Positions 47,058-55,991 of a stretch of DNA of 64,000 bases are shown piece after piece. The stretch is from contig NZ_AGTS01000049.1 in NCBI RefSeq assembly GCF_000238595.1, forward strand, positions 57,962 through 121,961, read 5' to 3'. The notes beneath the pieces are model-generated. The model was not told the origin of the DNA, did not search any database, and was given only the letters and a program-made list of their open reading frames with translations. The first letter of the stretch is position 1; the number at the start of each line of letters is the position of its first letter. Source of the DNA: Acidovorax sp. NO-1. GTDB taxonomy: Bacteria > Pseudomonadota > Gammaproteobacteria > Burkholderiales > Burkholderiaceae_C. Position numbers and translations under genes: made by a program.

Positions 47058-47909
47058 GTGCTGCCTGTGGGCGCGGTAAGGGTTCACAGGCTGGCTGGCG
47101 CACAGCGCCAGGTTGTACACCCCGGCGTGCTGCGCGGCGCCGTGCTGGCCACGCTGGCGCTGCTGGTCGCAGGCTGTGGCACGCGGCCCCCCGCGCCCGA
47201 TGCGGTAGTGACGGGCGTGGCATTGTCACGCGAGCGGGTGCTGGTGCCACCGGATTCGGTGTTCGAGGCAACGCTGCTCGATGTCACCCAGCCCGATCAG
47301 CCGCCCGTGGTGCTGGGGCGGCAGCGGCAGGAGCTTGCCGGGCAGCCTCCGTATGCTTTGCGGATTCCGTACCCCACAGTGCGTTTCATGCCCAAGGGGC
47401 GCTATGAGGTGCGCGCGACCGTCTCGTGGGAAGGGCGTTTGCTGCTGGCAACCACGATGCGCCACCCCGTTCCCCAGGATTTGGCTTTCCGCCGCGTGGA
47501 TGTGCTGTTGCACCGCCCGCCCGCGCTGCCCGCGACGGTAGAGGCCAGTGTGCCGCTGCTGCTGACCCACTGGCGGCTTGCACAGGTGCAGGAACAACCT
47601 GTTGCCCGTGGTTCCGAGGCGGGCCCGACCCCTTTCCTGGTGCTGCAAGGGGACGAGGCCCGCGCGGCCGGGGCGGGCGGTTGCAACCGCTTTGTGGCCG
47701 ACTACAGCCTGGAAGGGGCTAACCTTCGGTTTCATCGCCTGGTGTCGGGCATCACCCTGTGCCTGGACACCGGGGCCGCAGAGGCGCGGTACCTGGCCGC
47801 CCTGTCGGCGGTGGCGAGCTTTCGCCAGCAAGGCACGCAGCTACTGCTGCGCGATGGGGAGGGCAAGCCCCTGCTGCGTTTTGAGGCCGCCGAAACGCCG
47901 CTGCGCTGA
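47058..47909 (+). CDS. YbaY-like plus META-domain lipoprotein
   Basis: A 283-residue lipoprotein (lipobox LLVAGC). The first part (VALSRERVLVPPDSVFEATL, PYALRIPYPTVRFMPKGRYE) matches the YbaY-type beta-sandwich (DUF306-associated lipoproteins). The C-terminal ~100 residues form a META domain (GGCNRFVADYSLEGANLRFH, LCLDTGAAEARYLAAL), known from heat-shock protein HslJ. Both parts suggest an outer-membrane or periplasmic stress role. The start may be GTG 47058 or GTG 47127; the latter sits closer to the signal peptide. It is 10 bp after cnoX. Its stop lies 20 bp from the purC end. Confidence 0.78.
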   Translation: MLPVGAVRVHRLAGAQRQVVHPGVLRGAVLATLALLVAGCGTRPPAPDAVVTGVALSRERVLVPPDSVFEATLLDVTQPDQPPVVLGRQRQELAGQPPYALRIPYPTVRFMPKGRYEVRATVSWEGRLLLATTMRHPVPQDLAFRRVDVLLHRPPALPATVEASVPLLLTHWRLAQVQEQPVARGSEAGPTPFLVLQGDEARAAGAGGCNRFVADYSLEGANLRFHRLVSGITLCLDTGAAEARYLAALSAVASFRQQGTQLLLRDGEGKPLLRFEAAETPLR

Positions 47910-47928
47910 GGGCGCCTCCCCCAGCCGG

Positions 47929-48854
47929 TCAGGACGCGGCGGTCAGGCGCTCCAGCGCCTCGCGGTATTTGGCGGCAGTCTTTTCAATCACTTCGCGCGG
48001 CAGGCGGGGGCGGGTGCGGTCTTGTCCCAGGGCTTGCCGTTCACCTGCGCCTGCTCCAGCCAGTCGCGCACAAACTGCTTGTCGTAGCTCGGCGGGTTCT
48101 GGCCGGCGGCCAGCGCCGCTTCGTAGCCTTCCACGGGCCAGTAGCGCGAGCTGTCGGGCGTGAGGACTTCGTCCATCAGCACCAGCGTGCCGTCGGGCGC
48201 CAGGCCAAACTCGAATTTGGTGTCGGCAATGATCAGCCCCTTGGGCAATGCGATCTCGGCAGCAGCCTTGTAGATGGCAATGCTCAGGTCGCGGATGCGC
48301 GTGGCCAGGTCAAGGCCAATCATCTCCACCGTGCGCTCGAAGGTGATGTTCTCGTCGTGCTCACCCGCAGCGGCCTTGGCGGCGGGGGTGTAGATGGGCT
48401 CGGGCAGCTTGGCGGCGTTGGTCAGCCCTTCGGGCAGCGGCACACCGCACACCGAGCGCGACTCCTGGTATTCCTTCCAGCCACTGCCGGCCAGGTAGCC
48501 GCGCACCACGGCTTCCACCGGAATCGGCTGCAGCCGCTGCACCAGCATCGAGCGGCCACGGATCTGCGCAGCTTCGTCCGGGGACACCACACTTTCCGGC
48601 GCGTCGCCCGTCAGGTGGTTGGGGCAGATGTACCCCAGCTTGTCGAACCAGTACAGCGCCATCTGCGTGAGCAGCTCGCCCTTGCCCGGAATGGGTTCGC
48701 CCATGATCACGTCAAAGGCCGAAAGCCGGTCACTGGCCACCATCAGGATGCGGTCGTCGCCCACGGCGTAGTTGTCGCGCACCTTTCCGCGGGCCAGCAG
48801 GGGCAGCGACGTGAGGGCAGAGGTGTGCAGGGCGTTGGAGCTGGGCTGGGTCAT
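47929..48854 (-). pseudogene. purC: SAICAR synthase, frameshifted near the C-terminus
   Basis: PurC joins aspartate to CAIR in purine synthesis. Residues 1 to about 283 are normal: [58 protein letters not shown] and [20 protein letters not shown]. At the five-base run 48006-48010 (CCCCC on the coding strand) the frame slips and stops at once. One extra C restores a typical tail ([20 protein letters not shown]) to a TGA at 47929-47931, 308 residues in all. Most of the enzyme including the active site remains, so even the shifted form might work. I chose the ATG at 48852-48854. Either sequencing error or a recent lesion. Confidence 0.85.
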
Positions 48855-49079
48855 GGTGTCGGTGTGGGCGATCAAGGTGCGCTGCAGGCAGGCCGCGAAA
48901 CAGGGGGGTGAAGCGCCCGGGCGGTGAAGTCATGCCTTCCCGTCGCGCGCGCAACCCGCCGATTTTACGCGCGGGCCCGGTGCGCGCCCGGTGCACGGCG
49001 CTGCTGCCCTGCGCGCTGATCGCCCTTGCGGCACACTGTGCGGCTCCCCAACCGAACCGGGCCCCCTGGGGCCGCCCCT

Positions 49080-50306
49080 GTGCCCTCTACCTCTGCGCTC
49101 ACTCCCCGCCGCGAACTCTGGCTGCTGCTCACTCTGGCGGGCATCCAGTTCACCCACATTCTTGATTTCATGATCATGATGCCGCTGGGCCCCCGGTTCA
49201 CCCAGCTGTTTGCCATCAGCGATGCGCAGTTCGGGCTGCTGGTATCGGCCTATACGCTCTCGGCAGGGGTGTCGGGCCTGCTGGCTTCGACCTACATCGA
49301 CCGCTTCGGGCGCAAGCGGCTGCTTCTGGTGCTGTACGCGCTGTTTGGCCTGGCCACGCTGGCCTGCGGCGTGGCGCCCACCTACGGCACGTTGATGGTG
49401 GCGCGCATCCTGGCGGGGGCGTTTGGGGGGGTGCTGTCGGCCCTGTCGCAAACCATCGTGGCCGATGTGATTCCTTTCGAGCGGCGCGGCCGTGCCATGG
49501 GCATCGTGATGACGTCCTTCTCGGTGTCCACGGTGGCCGGTGTCCCGCTGGGGCTGATCCTTGCCGAGGCGGGGGGCTGGAACATGCCGTTCATCGCCAT
49601 TGCTGCGATGGTGGCGGTGCTGGCCCTGCTAGCGGCCCGCACCATGCCGGCCATGACGGCCCACGTGCAGGCGGCCAGCGGCCGGACGGCGCTGGGCGGC
49701 ATCGGCCAGGTGCTTGCCGACCCCAACCACCGGTGGGCATTTCTGTTTTCTGCGCTGCTCATGTTCACCGGATTCACCGTGATCCCCTACATCACCATCT
49801 ACATGCAGACCAATGCAGGTGTCCGCGCCGACCAGATTCCGCTGGCCTACCTGTGCGGCGGCGTCGCGACCCTTTTCACCGCGCGTCTGTTCGGGCGGCT
49901 GACGGACCGGCGCGGCAAGGTGCGAACCTTTCGCTGGCTCGCCCTGTCTGCGGCGCCCTGTTTGCTGGCCATTACGTTGGTGCAGGGGCTTCCGCTGTGG
50001 GGCGTGCTGGTGGTCTCGACACTGATGTTTGCCTTTGTGAGTGGCCGCATGATCCCCGGCATGGCGATCGTGGCCTCGGCGGCGCAGGCGCCCTTGCGCG
50101 GCACCTTCATGACGTTGAACGCCTCGGTGCAATCGGCCGCCATGGGCGTGGCTTCGGTGGTTGGCGGTTTGCTGATCAGCCGCGACGCGCAGGGACTGGT
50201 GCAGAACTACTGGAGGGCGGCGCTGGTGGGTATTGCAGCGAGCCTGCTGTCGATGGTGGTGGCCGGGCGGTTGACGCTGCATGGTGCAGCGCCTTCGGCA
50301 CGCTGA
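49080..50306 (+). CDS. MFS transporter (drug:H+ antiporter-like)
   Basis: A 408-residue transporter with twelve predicted helices. Helix 1 (ELWLLLTLAGIQFTHILDFM) and the signature loop STYIDRFGRKRLLLVLYALFG are clear, as is ADVIPFERRGRAMGIVMTSF. It resembles MFS members annotated as multidrug or sugar efflux proteins; substrate unknown. Start is uncertain: GTG 49080 fits the usual short N-terminus, TTG 49026 is possible, and neither has a good Shine-Dalgarno. It diverges from purC. Confidence 0.82.
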   Translation: MPSTSALTPRRELWLLLTLAGIQFTHILDFMIMMPLGPRFTQLFAISDAQFGLLVSAYTLSAGVSGLLASTYIDRFGRKRLLLVLYALFGLATLACGVAPTYGTLMVARILAGAFGGVLSALSQTIVADVIPFERRGRAMGIVMTSFSVSTVAGVPLGLILAEAGGWNMPFIAIAAMVAVLALLAARTMPAMTAHVQAASGRTALGGIGQVLADPNHRWAFLFSALLMFTGFTVIPYITIYMQTNAGVRADQIPLAYLCGGVATLFTARLFGRLTDRRGKVRTFRWLALSAAPCLLAITLVQGLPLWGVLVVSTLMFAFVSGRMIPGMAIVASAAQAPLRGTFMTLNASVQSAAMGVASVVGGLLISRDAQGLVQNYWRAALVGIAASLLSMVVAGRLTLHGAAPSAR

Positions 50307-50544
50307 ACAACCGCCCATTGACGGGGTCGTGTGCACCCCGGCAACTCAGCCATTGTGCGCGCTTTTTGGGGGCTTGGCACCTTGGCGGGCATAACCCAGC
50401 GGGCAGGGGCGAAATGGGATTGCTTTTCACAAGGGCCGGGAGCATAGTGACTTCACGTCAACGGGATGCATCCAAGTTCGCCGGGCCGCTCCTCTGATCC
50501 AGGGCGGCGTTTCTTCCACAGAGCGTGTTACAGGAGACTTATTT

Positions 50545-50880
50545 ATGAACTTGACGATCAGCGGTCACCACCTCGAAGTTACCCCAGCCTTGCGCAACTA
50601 CGTCACCACCAAGCTGGACCGGATCACCCGCCATTTTGACCAGGTTGTCGACGTCAAGGTACTGCTGACGGTAGAGAAGCAAAAGGAGAAGGAAAAGAGG
50701 CAGCGAGCGGAATGCAACATCCACGTCAAGGGCAACGACCTGTTTGCCGAAAGCTCCCACGCCGACCTGTACGCGGCGGTCGATGAGCTGGTCGACAAGA
50801 TGGACCGCCAGGTCGTGCGCCACAAGGACCGCTTGCAGGACCACCACCACGAAGCCGCCAAGCGCGAAATGCACGCTTGA
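50545..50880 (+). CDS. hpf: ribosome hibernation-promoting factor (short HPF)
   Basis: A 111-residue HPF/RaiA-fold protein that binds the 30S decoding centre and helps form inactive ribosome dimers in stationary phase. Sequence: [20 protein letters not shown], then [20 protein letters not shown] and [25 protein letters not shown] precedes the ATG. It leads hpf-ptsN-hprK. The sigma-54 gene rpoN, its frequent upstream neighbour, is not here; the gene begins 238 bp after an MFS gene, so it must have its own promoter. A terminator follows it. Confidence 0.94.
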   Translation: MNLTISGHHLEVTPALRNYVTTKLDRITRHFDQVVDVKVLLTVEKQKEKEKRQRAECNIHVKGNDLFAESSHADLYAAVDELVDKMDRQVVRHKDRLQDHHHEAAKREMHA

Positions 50881-50908
50881 TGCGCCAGCCCTGAGCCTGG
50901 CCCAGCAG

Positions 50909-50933
50909 CCGCCCCTTTTGGGCGGTTTTTTTG
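50909..50933 (+). terminator. rho-independent terminator after hpf
   Basis: CCGCCC, loop CTTTT, GGGCGG followed by TTTTTTT. It would separate hpf transcription from ptsN, at least in part. Confidence 0.9.
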
Positions 50934-50994
50934 TTGCCGTGCAGCACAGCGCTCAGGGTTTTCGCCAACATGTGCATAATTGTTTCCCTTGACC

Positions 50995-51462
50995 ATGAAC
51001 CGACTCGCCTCCATCCTGCCCTCCGCTCAAGTGCTTGTGAGCGTGGACGCCACCAGCAAGAAGCGTGCTTTTGAAGAAGCGGGTCTGCTGTTCGAGAGCC
51101 AGCACGGCCTCTCCCGCGCGTTGATCACCGACAGCCTTTTTGCCCGGGAGCGCCTGGGCTCTACCGGCCTGGGCCACGGCGTGGCCATTCCGCATGGCCG
51201 CATCAAGGGCCTGAAAGCGCCGATGGCGGCGGTGTTTCAGCTGCTCCATCCCATTGGTTTTGACGCGCCCGACGAACTGCCTGTGGGTTTGCTCATTTTT
51301 CTTCTGGTGCCGGAAGCGGCCACGCAAAAGCACCTGGAAATCCTGTCTGAAATTGCCGAGCTGCTGAGCGATTCGGCCCTGCGCGAAAGGCTCAAGGCCT
51401 CGACCGATGCGGCCGAGCTGCACGGCATGATCGCGGGCTGGCAGTCCACCCAGACGGCCTGA
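50995..51462 (+). CDS. ptsN: PTS IIA-like nitrogen regulatory protein
   Basis: A 155-residue EIIA-Ntr protein. The phosphorylated His67 is in GHGVAIPHGRIKGL. The chain opens MNRLASILPSAQVLVSVDAT. It belongs to the PTS-Ntr phosphorelay that senses nitrogen and potassium state. ATG 50995 is chosen; a TTG at 50980 in frame is less likely. It lies 35 bp before hprK, whose product phosphorylates HPr. Confidence 0.94.
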   Translation: MNRLASILPSAQVLVSVDATSKKRAFEEAGLLFESQHGLSRALITDSLFARERLGSTGLGHGVAIPHGRIKGLKAPMAAVFQLLHPIGFDAPDELPVGLLIFLLVPEAATQKHLEILSEIAELLSDSALRERLKASTDAAELHGMIAGWQSTQTA

Positions 51463-51496
51463 TCGGCCCCCCGCAGCACCCGCCCGCTGAATCTCC

Positions 51497-52453
51497 GTGA
51501 AACCCAACGTTGTCAGCGCCGATGTCCTTTTCGAAGAGTTCCGCGGCCTGCTGAAGTGGGAATGGGTGGCGGGGCTGGGTGCCTCCGAGCGGCGCTTTGA
51601 CGAAGTGGCCGTGCGCTCGGCCCGCTCTGGCGCAGACCTGGTCGGCTACCTCAATTACATCCACCCCTACCGGGTTCAGATTCTGGGCGAGCGCGAGATC
51701 GCCTACCTCAGCAGCGCATCGCCCGACGATTGCAAGCGGCGCATCGCGCGCATCGTGACGCTGGAGCCGCCCGTGCTGGTGCTGGCCGACAACCAGTCAG
51801 CGCCGGACGAGCTGGTGTCCATGTGCGAGCGCGCGCAGATCCCGATGTTCTCCACGCACGAGTCGTCGGCGTTTGTCATCGACGTGCTGCGCGCCTACCT
51901 GTCCAAGCACTTTGCCGACCGCACCACCATGCACGGCGTGTTCATGGACATCCTGGGCCTGGGCGTGATGATCACCGGCGAGTCAGGCCTGGGCAAAAGT
52001 GAGCTGGGCCTGGAGCTGATCTCGCGCGGCAACGGACTGGTGGCCGATGACGCGGTGGACCTGTTTCGCATCAACCAGACCACCATCGAAGGCAAATGCC
52101 CCGAGCTGCTGCAGAACCTGCTGGAGGTGCGCGGCATCGGTTTGCTCGATATCCGAGCCATCTTTGGCGAGACGGCCGTGCGCCGCAAGATGCGCCTGAA
52201 GCTCATCGTGCACCTGGTGCGCAAGGAAACGCTGGAGCGCGAATACGAACGCCTGCCCTATGAGCCGCTCACCCAGGACGTGCTGGGCGTACCGGTGCTC
52301 AAGGTCGTCATCCAGGTGGTGGCGGGCCGAAACATTGCCGTGCTGGTAGAAGCGGCCGTGCGCAACACCATCTTGCAACTGCGCGGCATTGATACCTACC
52401 AGGAATTCGTTGAACGCCACCGCCGCGCCATGGAGCGCGATACGGGGGGATAG
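51497..52453 (+). CDS. hprK: HPr kinase/phosphorylase
   Basis: A 318-residue serine kinase/phosphorylase acting on HPr. Walker A is [14 protein letters not shown] near residues 161-174; the HprK signature [17 protein letters not shown] follows near residue 208. The start is GTG 51497. In proteobacteria this enzyme is tied to PTS-Ntr regulation and, in some, to envelope or virulence control. Length and motifs are normal. Followed by repeat copy 11 and convergent fur. Confidence 0.95.
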   Translation: MKPNVVSADVLFEEFRGLLKWEWVAGLGASERRFDEVAVRSARSGADLVGYLNYIHPYRVQILGEREIAYLSSASPDDCKRRIARIVTLEPPVLVLADNQSAPDELVSMCERAQIPMFSTHESSAFVIDVLRAYLSKHFADRTTMHGVFMDILGLGVMITGESGLGKSELGLELISRGNGLVADDAVDLFRINQTTIEGKCPELLQNLLEVRGIGLLDIRAIFGETAVRRKMRLKLIVHLVRKETLEREYERLPYEPLTQDVLGVPVLKVVIQVVAGRNIAVLVEAAVRNTILQLRGIDTYQEFVERHRRAMERDTGG

Positions 52454-52456
52454 TCT

Positions 52457-52515
52457 GCTACTATTTTGGTAGCTATTGGCGCTTATCTAATAAGCGCTGA
52501 GGCCTTTTTTGATGC
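52457..52515 (+). repeat. dispersed palindromic repeat, copy 11
   Basis: GCTACTATTTTGGTAGCTAT, core TTGGCGCTTATCTAATAAGCGC, then TGAGGCC and TTTTTTGATG. It lies between convergent hprK and fur. The core arms pair perfectly, and the T-run after GGCC could make it work as a terminator for hprK. Confidence 0.9.
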
Positions 52516-52584
52516 CTCAATCGGGCATCAACAGGGGTGCGATCTTCTCGCCAACGCCCGTCGCGTGCCGGCTTCTTCTTTTTC

Positions 52585-53001
52585 TTACTTGTTGGCACAA
52601 CTGGCGCACTGGCCATACAGCGCCATGGTGTGGTCCTGAACCACCCAGCCCTTGGCCTTGGCCACTGCCTGCTGGCGTTTTTCGATTTCCGCGTCGTAGA
52701 ACTCCTCGACCTTGCCGCAGGACGTGCAGATGAAGTGGTCGTGGTGCTGGCCTTCGTTGAGCTCGTACACCGCCTTGCCGCTTTCAAAATTGCTACGGAT
52801 CAGGATGCTGGCCTGCTCGAACTGGGTGAGTACGCGGTAGACGGTGGCCAGACCGATGTCCGAACGCTCCTCCAGCAGAACCCGGAATACATCTTCGGCC
52901 GTCATGTGGCGCTGACCGCCTTTCTGGAAGATTTCCAGAATCTTCAGGCGAGGGAGCGTGGCCTTGAGTCCCGTGCTTTTGAGTTCGTCGATGTTGGTCA
53001 T
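52585..53001 (-). CDS. fur: ferric uptake regulator
   Basis: A 138-residue iron-responsive repressor. The winged-helix N-domain ([39 protein letters not shown]) and the metal-binding [15 protein letters not shown] motif are intact, followed by a C-terminal [14 protein letters not shown] pair (GQCASC). It is divergent from bamE, the common fur-bamE layout of betaproteobacteria. The 89-bp divergent gap would hold both promoters; no clear Fur box was found by eye. Confidence 0.96.
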   Translation of the reverse strand: MTNIDELKSTGLKATLPRLKILEIFQKGGQRHMTAEDVFRVLLEERSDIGLATVYRVLTQFEQASILIRSNFESGKAVYELNEGQHHDHFICTSCGKVEEFYDAEIEKRQQAVAKAKGWVVQDHTMALYGQCASCANK

Positions 53002-53090
53002 GGCGTTGTCTTTCGGGAGGTGGGACCGGGCCCCGGGGCAGGAAGGCCTGCCGCTACAATGGCGCGATCATATCCTCAGCCCTTTTATCC

Positions 53091-53651
53091 ATGCCCGTCA
53101 TAGCCCCTTGCAGTGCCCGTCTGGGCCTGGTCTTCCTGGCCGGGGTCAGCGCGGCAGCCCTGGTTGGCTGCAGCAGCCTGAACGGAGCCAGCACCCGCAT
53201 TGCCAGCCTCGTCAACCCTTACCGGGTGGATGTGGTGCAGGGCAATTTTGTGTCGCGCGAGCAGGTCGAGGCGCTGCAGCCCGGCATGAGCCGCCAGCAG
53301 GTGCGCGAGATCCTGGGCACGCCCCTCGTCACCAGCCTGTTCCATGCCGACCGGTGGGAGTATGTGTTCACCATCAAGCGGCCGGGCGAAGAACCACAGA
53401 CGCGCAAACTCACCGTGTTCTTCAAGGGTGACGCGCTGGAGCGCTCGGAAGGTGACACGATGCCGACCGAGACCGAGTTCGTTGCCAGCCTGGGTTCGCG
53501 CGGGTCCAAGGGCAAGGTTCCCGTGCTGGAAGCCACGCCCGAGCAGCTGGCCCGATTTCCGGCGCCCCAGCGTGCGTCGGAACCCCAGCCTGCAGCGCCG
53601 CAGGAGCCGGCCTCCGTCAGCTACCCCCCGCTTGAAGCGCCCGTGCGCTAG
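53091..53651 (+). CDS. bamE: outer membrane protein assembly factor BamE
   Basis: A 186-residue lipoprotein (lipobox ALVGC) of the BAM complex, which inserts beta-barrel proteins into the outer membrane. The BamE core is LVNPYRVDVVQGNFVSREQV, then GMSRQQVREILGTPLVTSLF and HADRWEYVFTIKRPGEEPQT. A Pro-rich C-terminal tail is longer than in E. coli but usual in this group. A TACAAT hexamer at 53055-53060 is a plausible -10. It is followed 72 bp on by dapB. Confidence 0.94.
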   Translation: MPVIAPCSARLGLVFLAGVSAAALVGCSSLNGASTRIASLVNPYRVDVVQGNFVSREQVEALQPGMSRQQVREILGTPLVTSLFHADRWEYVFTIKRPGEEPQTRKLTVFFKGDALERSEGDTMPTETEFVASLGSRGSKGKVPVLEATPEQLARFPAPQRASEPQPAAPQEPASVSYPPLEAPVR

Positions 53652-53723
53652 GGCTTGCAGCAGCGCGGCCGCCGCTGGGGCGTGTGCCGCACCTTGTTGC
53701 CAACGTCAACTTACAGGATTCAC

Positions 53724-54578
53724 ATGACCGGGACTTCCTCGCCTGCCGCGCACACCACGACCTCCGCCCCCGGCACCCGCCACCGGGTGGCAGTGGCCGG
53801 GGCGTCGGGCCGCATGGGGCGCATGCTGATCGAGGCCATCCGCGCCAGTGACGACTGCGTGCTCGCCGGGGCCTTGGACGTGGCCGCCAGCCCGGCCATT
53901 GGCTCGGACGCCACCGCATTCCTCGGCCACGCCAGCGGCGTGGCCATCACCGCGGACATCGCCGCCGGCCTCCAGAATGCCGACGTTCTGATCGATTTCA
54001 CGCGGCCCGAAGGCACGCTGGCCCATCTGGCCGTGTGCAGCCAGCGGGGCGTCAAGGCAGTGATCGGCACCACGGGCTTTTCGGACGAGCAGAAAGCCGC
54101 CATCGCGAAGTTTGCAGAGGGTTCGGCCATCGTCATGGCGCCCAACATGAGCGTGGGCGTCAACGTCACGCTCAAGCTCCTTGAGATGGCCGCCAAGGCC
54201 ATGGCCACGGGCTACGACATCGAGATCATCGAAGCCCACCACCGCCACAAGGTGGATGCACCCTCGGGCACCGCGCTCAAGATGGGCGAAGTGATTGCCG
54301 ACGCCATGGGCCGCGACCTCAAGGAATGCGCCGTGTACGCCCGCGAAGGCGTGACGGGCGAGCGCGATCCGTCCAGCATCGGTTTTGCCACCATCCGCGG
54401 TGGTGACATCGTGGGCGACCATACCGTGCTGTTTGCGGGCATCGGGGAGCGCATCGAGATCACCCACAAGTCCTCCAGCCGCGCCACCTATGCGCAGGGC
54501 AGCCTGCGGGCGGTGCGCTTCCTCGCCGGGCACAGGACGGGCATGTTCGACATGTTCGACGTGCTCGGACTGCAATGA
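53724..54578 (+). CDS. dapB: 4-hydroxy-tetrahydrodipicolinate reductase
   Basis: A 284-residue lysine-pathway enzyme that reduces HTPA to tetrahydrodipicolinate with NAD(P)H. Dinucleotide motif [18 protein letters not shown] near residue 22; signature [20 protein letters not shown] near residue 170 with catalytic His and Lys. A short extra Ser/Thr-rich N-terminus of about 20 residues precedes the family start. The gene begins a plus-strand run dapB-exbB-exbD-leuS-lptE. Confidence 0.95.
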   Translation: MTGTSSPAAHTTTSAPGTRHRVAVAGASGRMGRMLIEAIRASDDCVLAGALDVAASPAIGSDATAFLGHASGVAITADIAAGLQNADVLIDFTRPEGTLAHLAVCSQRGVKAVIGTTGFSDEQKAAIAKFAEGSAIVMAPNMSVGVNVTLKLLEMAAKAMATGYDIEIIEAHHRHKVDAPSGTALKMGEVIADAMGRDLKECAVYAREGVTGERDPSSIGFATIRGGDIVGDHTVLFAGIGERIEITHKSSSRATYAQGSLRAVRFLAGHRTGMFDMFDVLGLQ

Positions 54579-54710
54579 GAAACCCTCTGAGATGCTCCGC
54601 ATCTTCCCCCTCCAGGGGGACGCCACCCGTGGCCTGGCCAAGCCAGTTCCATGGTGGCACTGGTTTCGGGCGCGCCAGTTGCGGGCGATTCGCCAAGTAA
54701 CGAGGTATTG

Positions 54711-55394
54711 ATGGACGCACTCCACTGGTGGCGCCAGGGCGACGCCGTCACGCAGGGCACGGCCCTGATCCTGCTGGCCATGTCGGTGGCAAGCTGGGTG
54801 GTCATTTTGTGGAAGCTGCGCCTCATGCACCGTGCCGGTGTGGACGTGGCGCGCTGCACGGCCGCGTTCTGGCAGGCACCGTCCCTCCACCTTGCAGAGC
54901 AGCGTCTGAAGTCTTTTGACAGGGAGGCGCTGGTCCTGCCTTTGGTTGTTGCTGCAAATTCAATAGCAATGCAGCCCGAAGCGGGCGCGCAGCCCTCACT
55001 TGCAGCTTCTGGCACCCTGTCGCAACGGCTGACCCGGGTGCTGCGCGATGCCCTGCACCAGGTGCTGGGCCGGCTGCAGTTCGGGCAGGTGCTGCTGGCC
55101 ACCGTGGGTTCCACCGCACCCTTTGTGGGGCTGCTGGGTACCGTGTGGGGCATCTACCATGCACTCACCGCCATGGCAGGCGCCGGGCAGATCACCATTG
55201 ATCGCGTCTCCGGCCCCGTGGGCGAGGCCCTGGTCATGACCGCCGCCGGGCTGGCCGTGGCCATACCTGCCGTGCTGGCCTACAACGTGTTTGGGCGGTT
55301 GATCGGCCGTATCGAGGCCGACCTGGAAGGGTTTGCGCTTGACCTGCGCGAACTGGTCATTGACACGGCGGTCCCCGCCCATTCCCGGCCCTGA
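54711..55394 (+). CDS. exbB: MotA/TolQ/ExbB-type proton channel
   Basis: A 227-residue inner-membrane protein with three membrane segments. TM1 is at residues 14-37 (GTALILLAMSVASWVVILWK); TM2 and TM3 are in VGSTAPFVGLLGTVWGIYHA and GLAVAIPAVLAYNVFGRLI. It partners ExbD to feed proton-motive force to TonB- or Tol-type systems. The cytoplasmic loop contains VAANSIAMQPEAGAQPSLAA, partly encoded by a likely decayed repeat copy. ATG 54711 follows CGAGG. The gene precedes exbD; no TonB or TolA gene is near. Confidence 0.87.
   Translation: MDALHWWRQGDAVTQGTALILLAMSVASWVVILWKLRLMHRAGVDVARCTAAFWQAPSLHLAEQRLKSFDREALVLPLVVAANSIAMQPEAGAQPSLAASGTLSQRLTRVLRDALHQVLGRLQFGQVLLATVGSTAPFVGLLGTVWGIYHALTAMAGAGQITIDRVSGPVGEALVMTAAGLAVAIPAVLAYNVFGRLIGRIEADLEGFALDLRELVIDTAVPAHSRP
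54947..54977 (+). repeat. dispersed palindromic repeat, possible remnant inside exbB
   Basis: GTTGCTGCAAATTCAATAGCAATGC-like left flank resembles the GCTAT..TAGC box of the family, but the core and right flank are not clear. Weak candidate. Confidence 0.35.
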
Positions 55395-55417
55395 GCGACA
55401 GGAACGTTGGTTCCGCC

Positions 55418-55867
55418 ATGGCCTTCGGAAGACTCGAACGCACCACGGGGCCGCAGCCCATGAGCGACATCAACATGACGCCGCTGGTGGACGTGATGCT
55501 GGTGCTGGTGGTGATCTTCATCCTCACGGCGCCGTTGATGGCCAGCTCCATCCGGCTCGACCTGCCACGCGCCGAGGGCGCCACGCCCGGTGCCGCGCCG
55601 CAGTTCGTCACGCTGGTGGTCGACGCCACCGGCCAGGCCTTTCTGGACGACCAGCCCCTGTCCCAGCCCGCGCTGGCCGAGCGCCTGCGCCGCATCGGCG
55701 CCGAGCGGCCCGACACCGAAATCCAGCTGCGCGCAGACGCCGCCGTGCCGTACGGGCGCGTGGTCGAGGTCATGGGCGCGGCCCACCTGGCCGGGCTGCA
55801 GCGCATCGGTTTTGTGGCCGAATCCCAGACGCCCGGCGCCCCTTCAGCCCCCGCCCGGGCACGCTGA
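55418..55867 (+). CDS. exbD: ExbD/TolR-family biopolymer transport protein
   Basis: A 149-residue single-pass protein, partner of the ExbB-like channel. The membrane helix near residues 19-42 carries the proton-path Asp in [20 protein letters not shown]. The periplasmic domain follows ([20 protein letters not shown]). 23 bp after exbB. Leads into the leuS group; a TAAAAT hexamer at 55936-55941 before leuS may be a separate promoter. Confidence 0.92.
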   Translation: MAFGRLERTTGPQPMSDINMTPLVDVMLVLVVIFILTAPLMASSIRLDLPRAEGATPGAAPQFVTLVVDATGQAFLDDQPLSQPALAERLRRIGAERPDTEIQLRADAAVPYGRVVEVMGAAHLAGLQRIGFVAESQTPGAPSAPARAR

Positions 55868-55991
55868 GGCGCCCGTTGGTGACTACCATGCGGGCGCCCG
55901 CCCGGGTGGCCGACCGGTGGGCGGGCACGACAGCCTAAAATCGCCCCAGCGCGGCCCAGCGGCTGCCCACTTCTCTCACCCCCGAGCCCCC

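Noticed and set aside
50360..50400. Possible sigma-54 promoter (TTGGCAC) upstream of hpf
   Set aside because: The -24 element is present but the expected -12 GC is not at the right spacing (CGGGC instead of TTGC).
54579..54710. Possible repeat copy between dapB and exbB
   Set aside because: The CCCCCTCCAGGGGG hairpin and GC-rich surroundings do not match the palindromic family; at most it belongs to another intergenic element, with only one example here.
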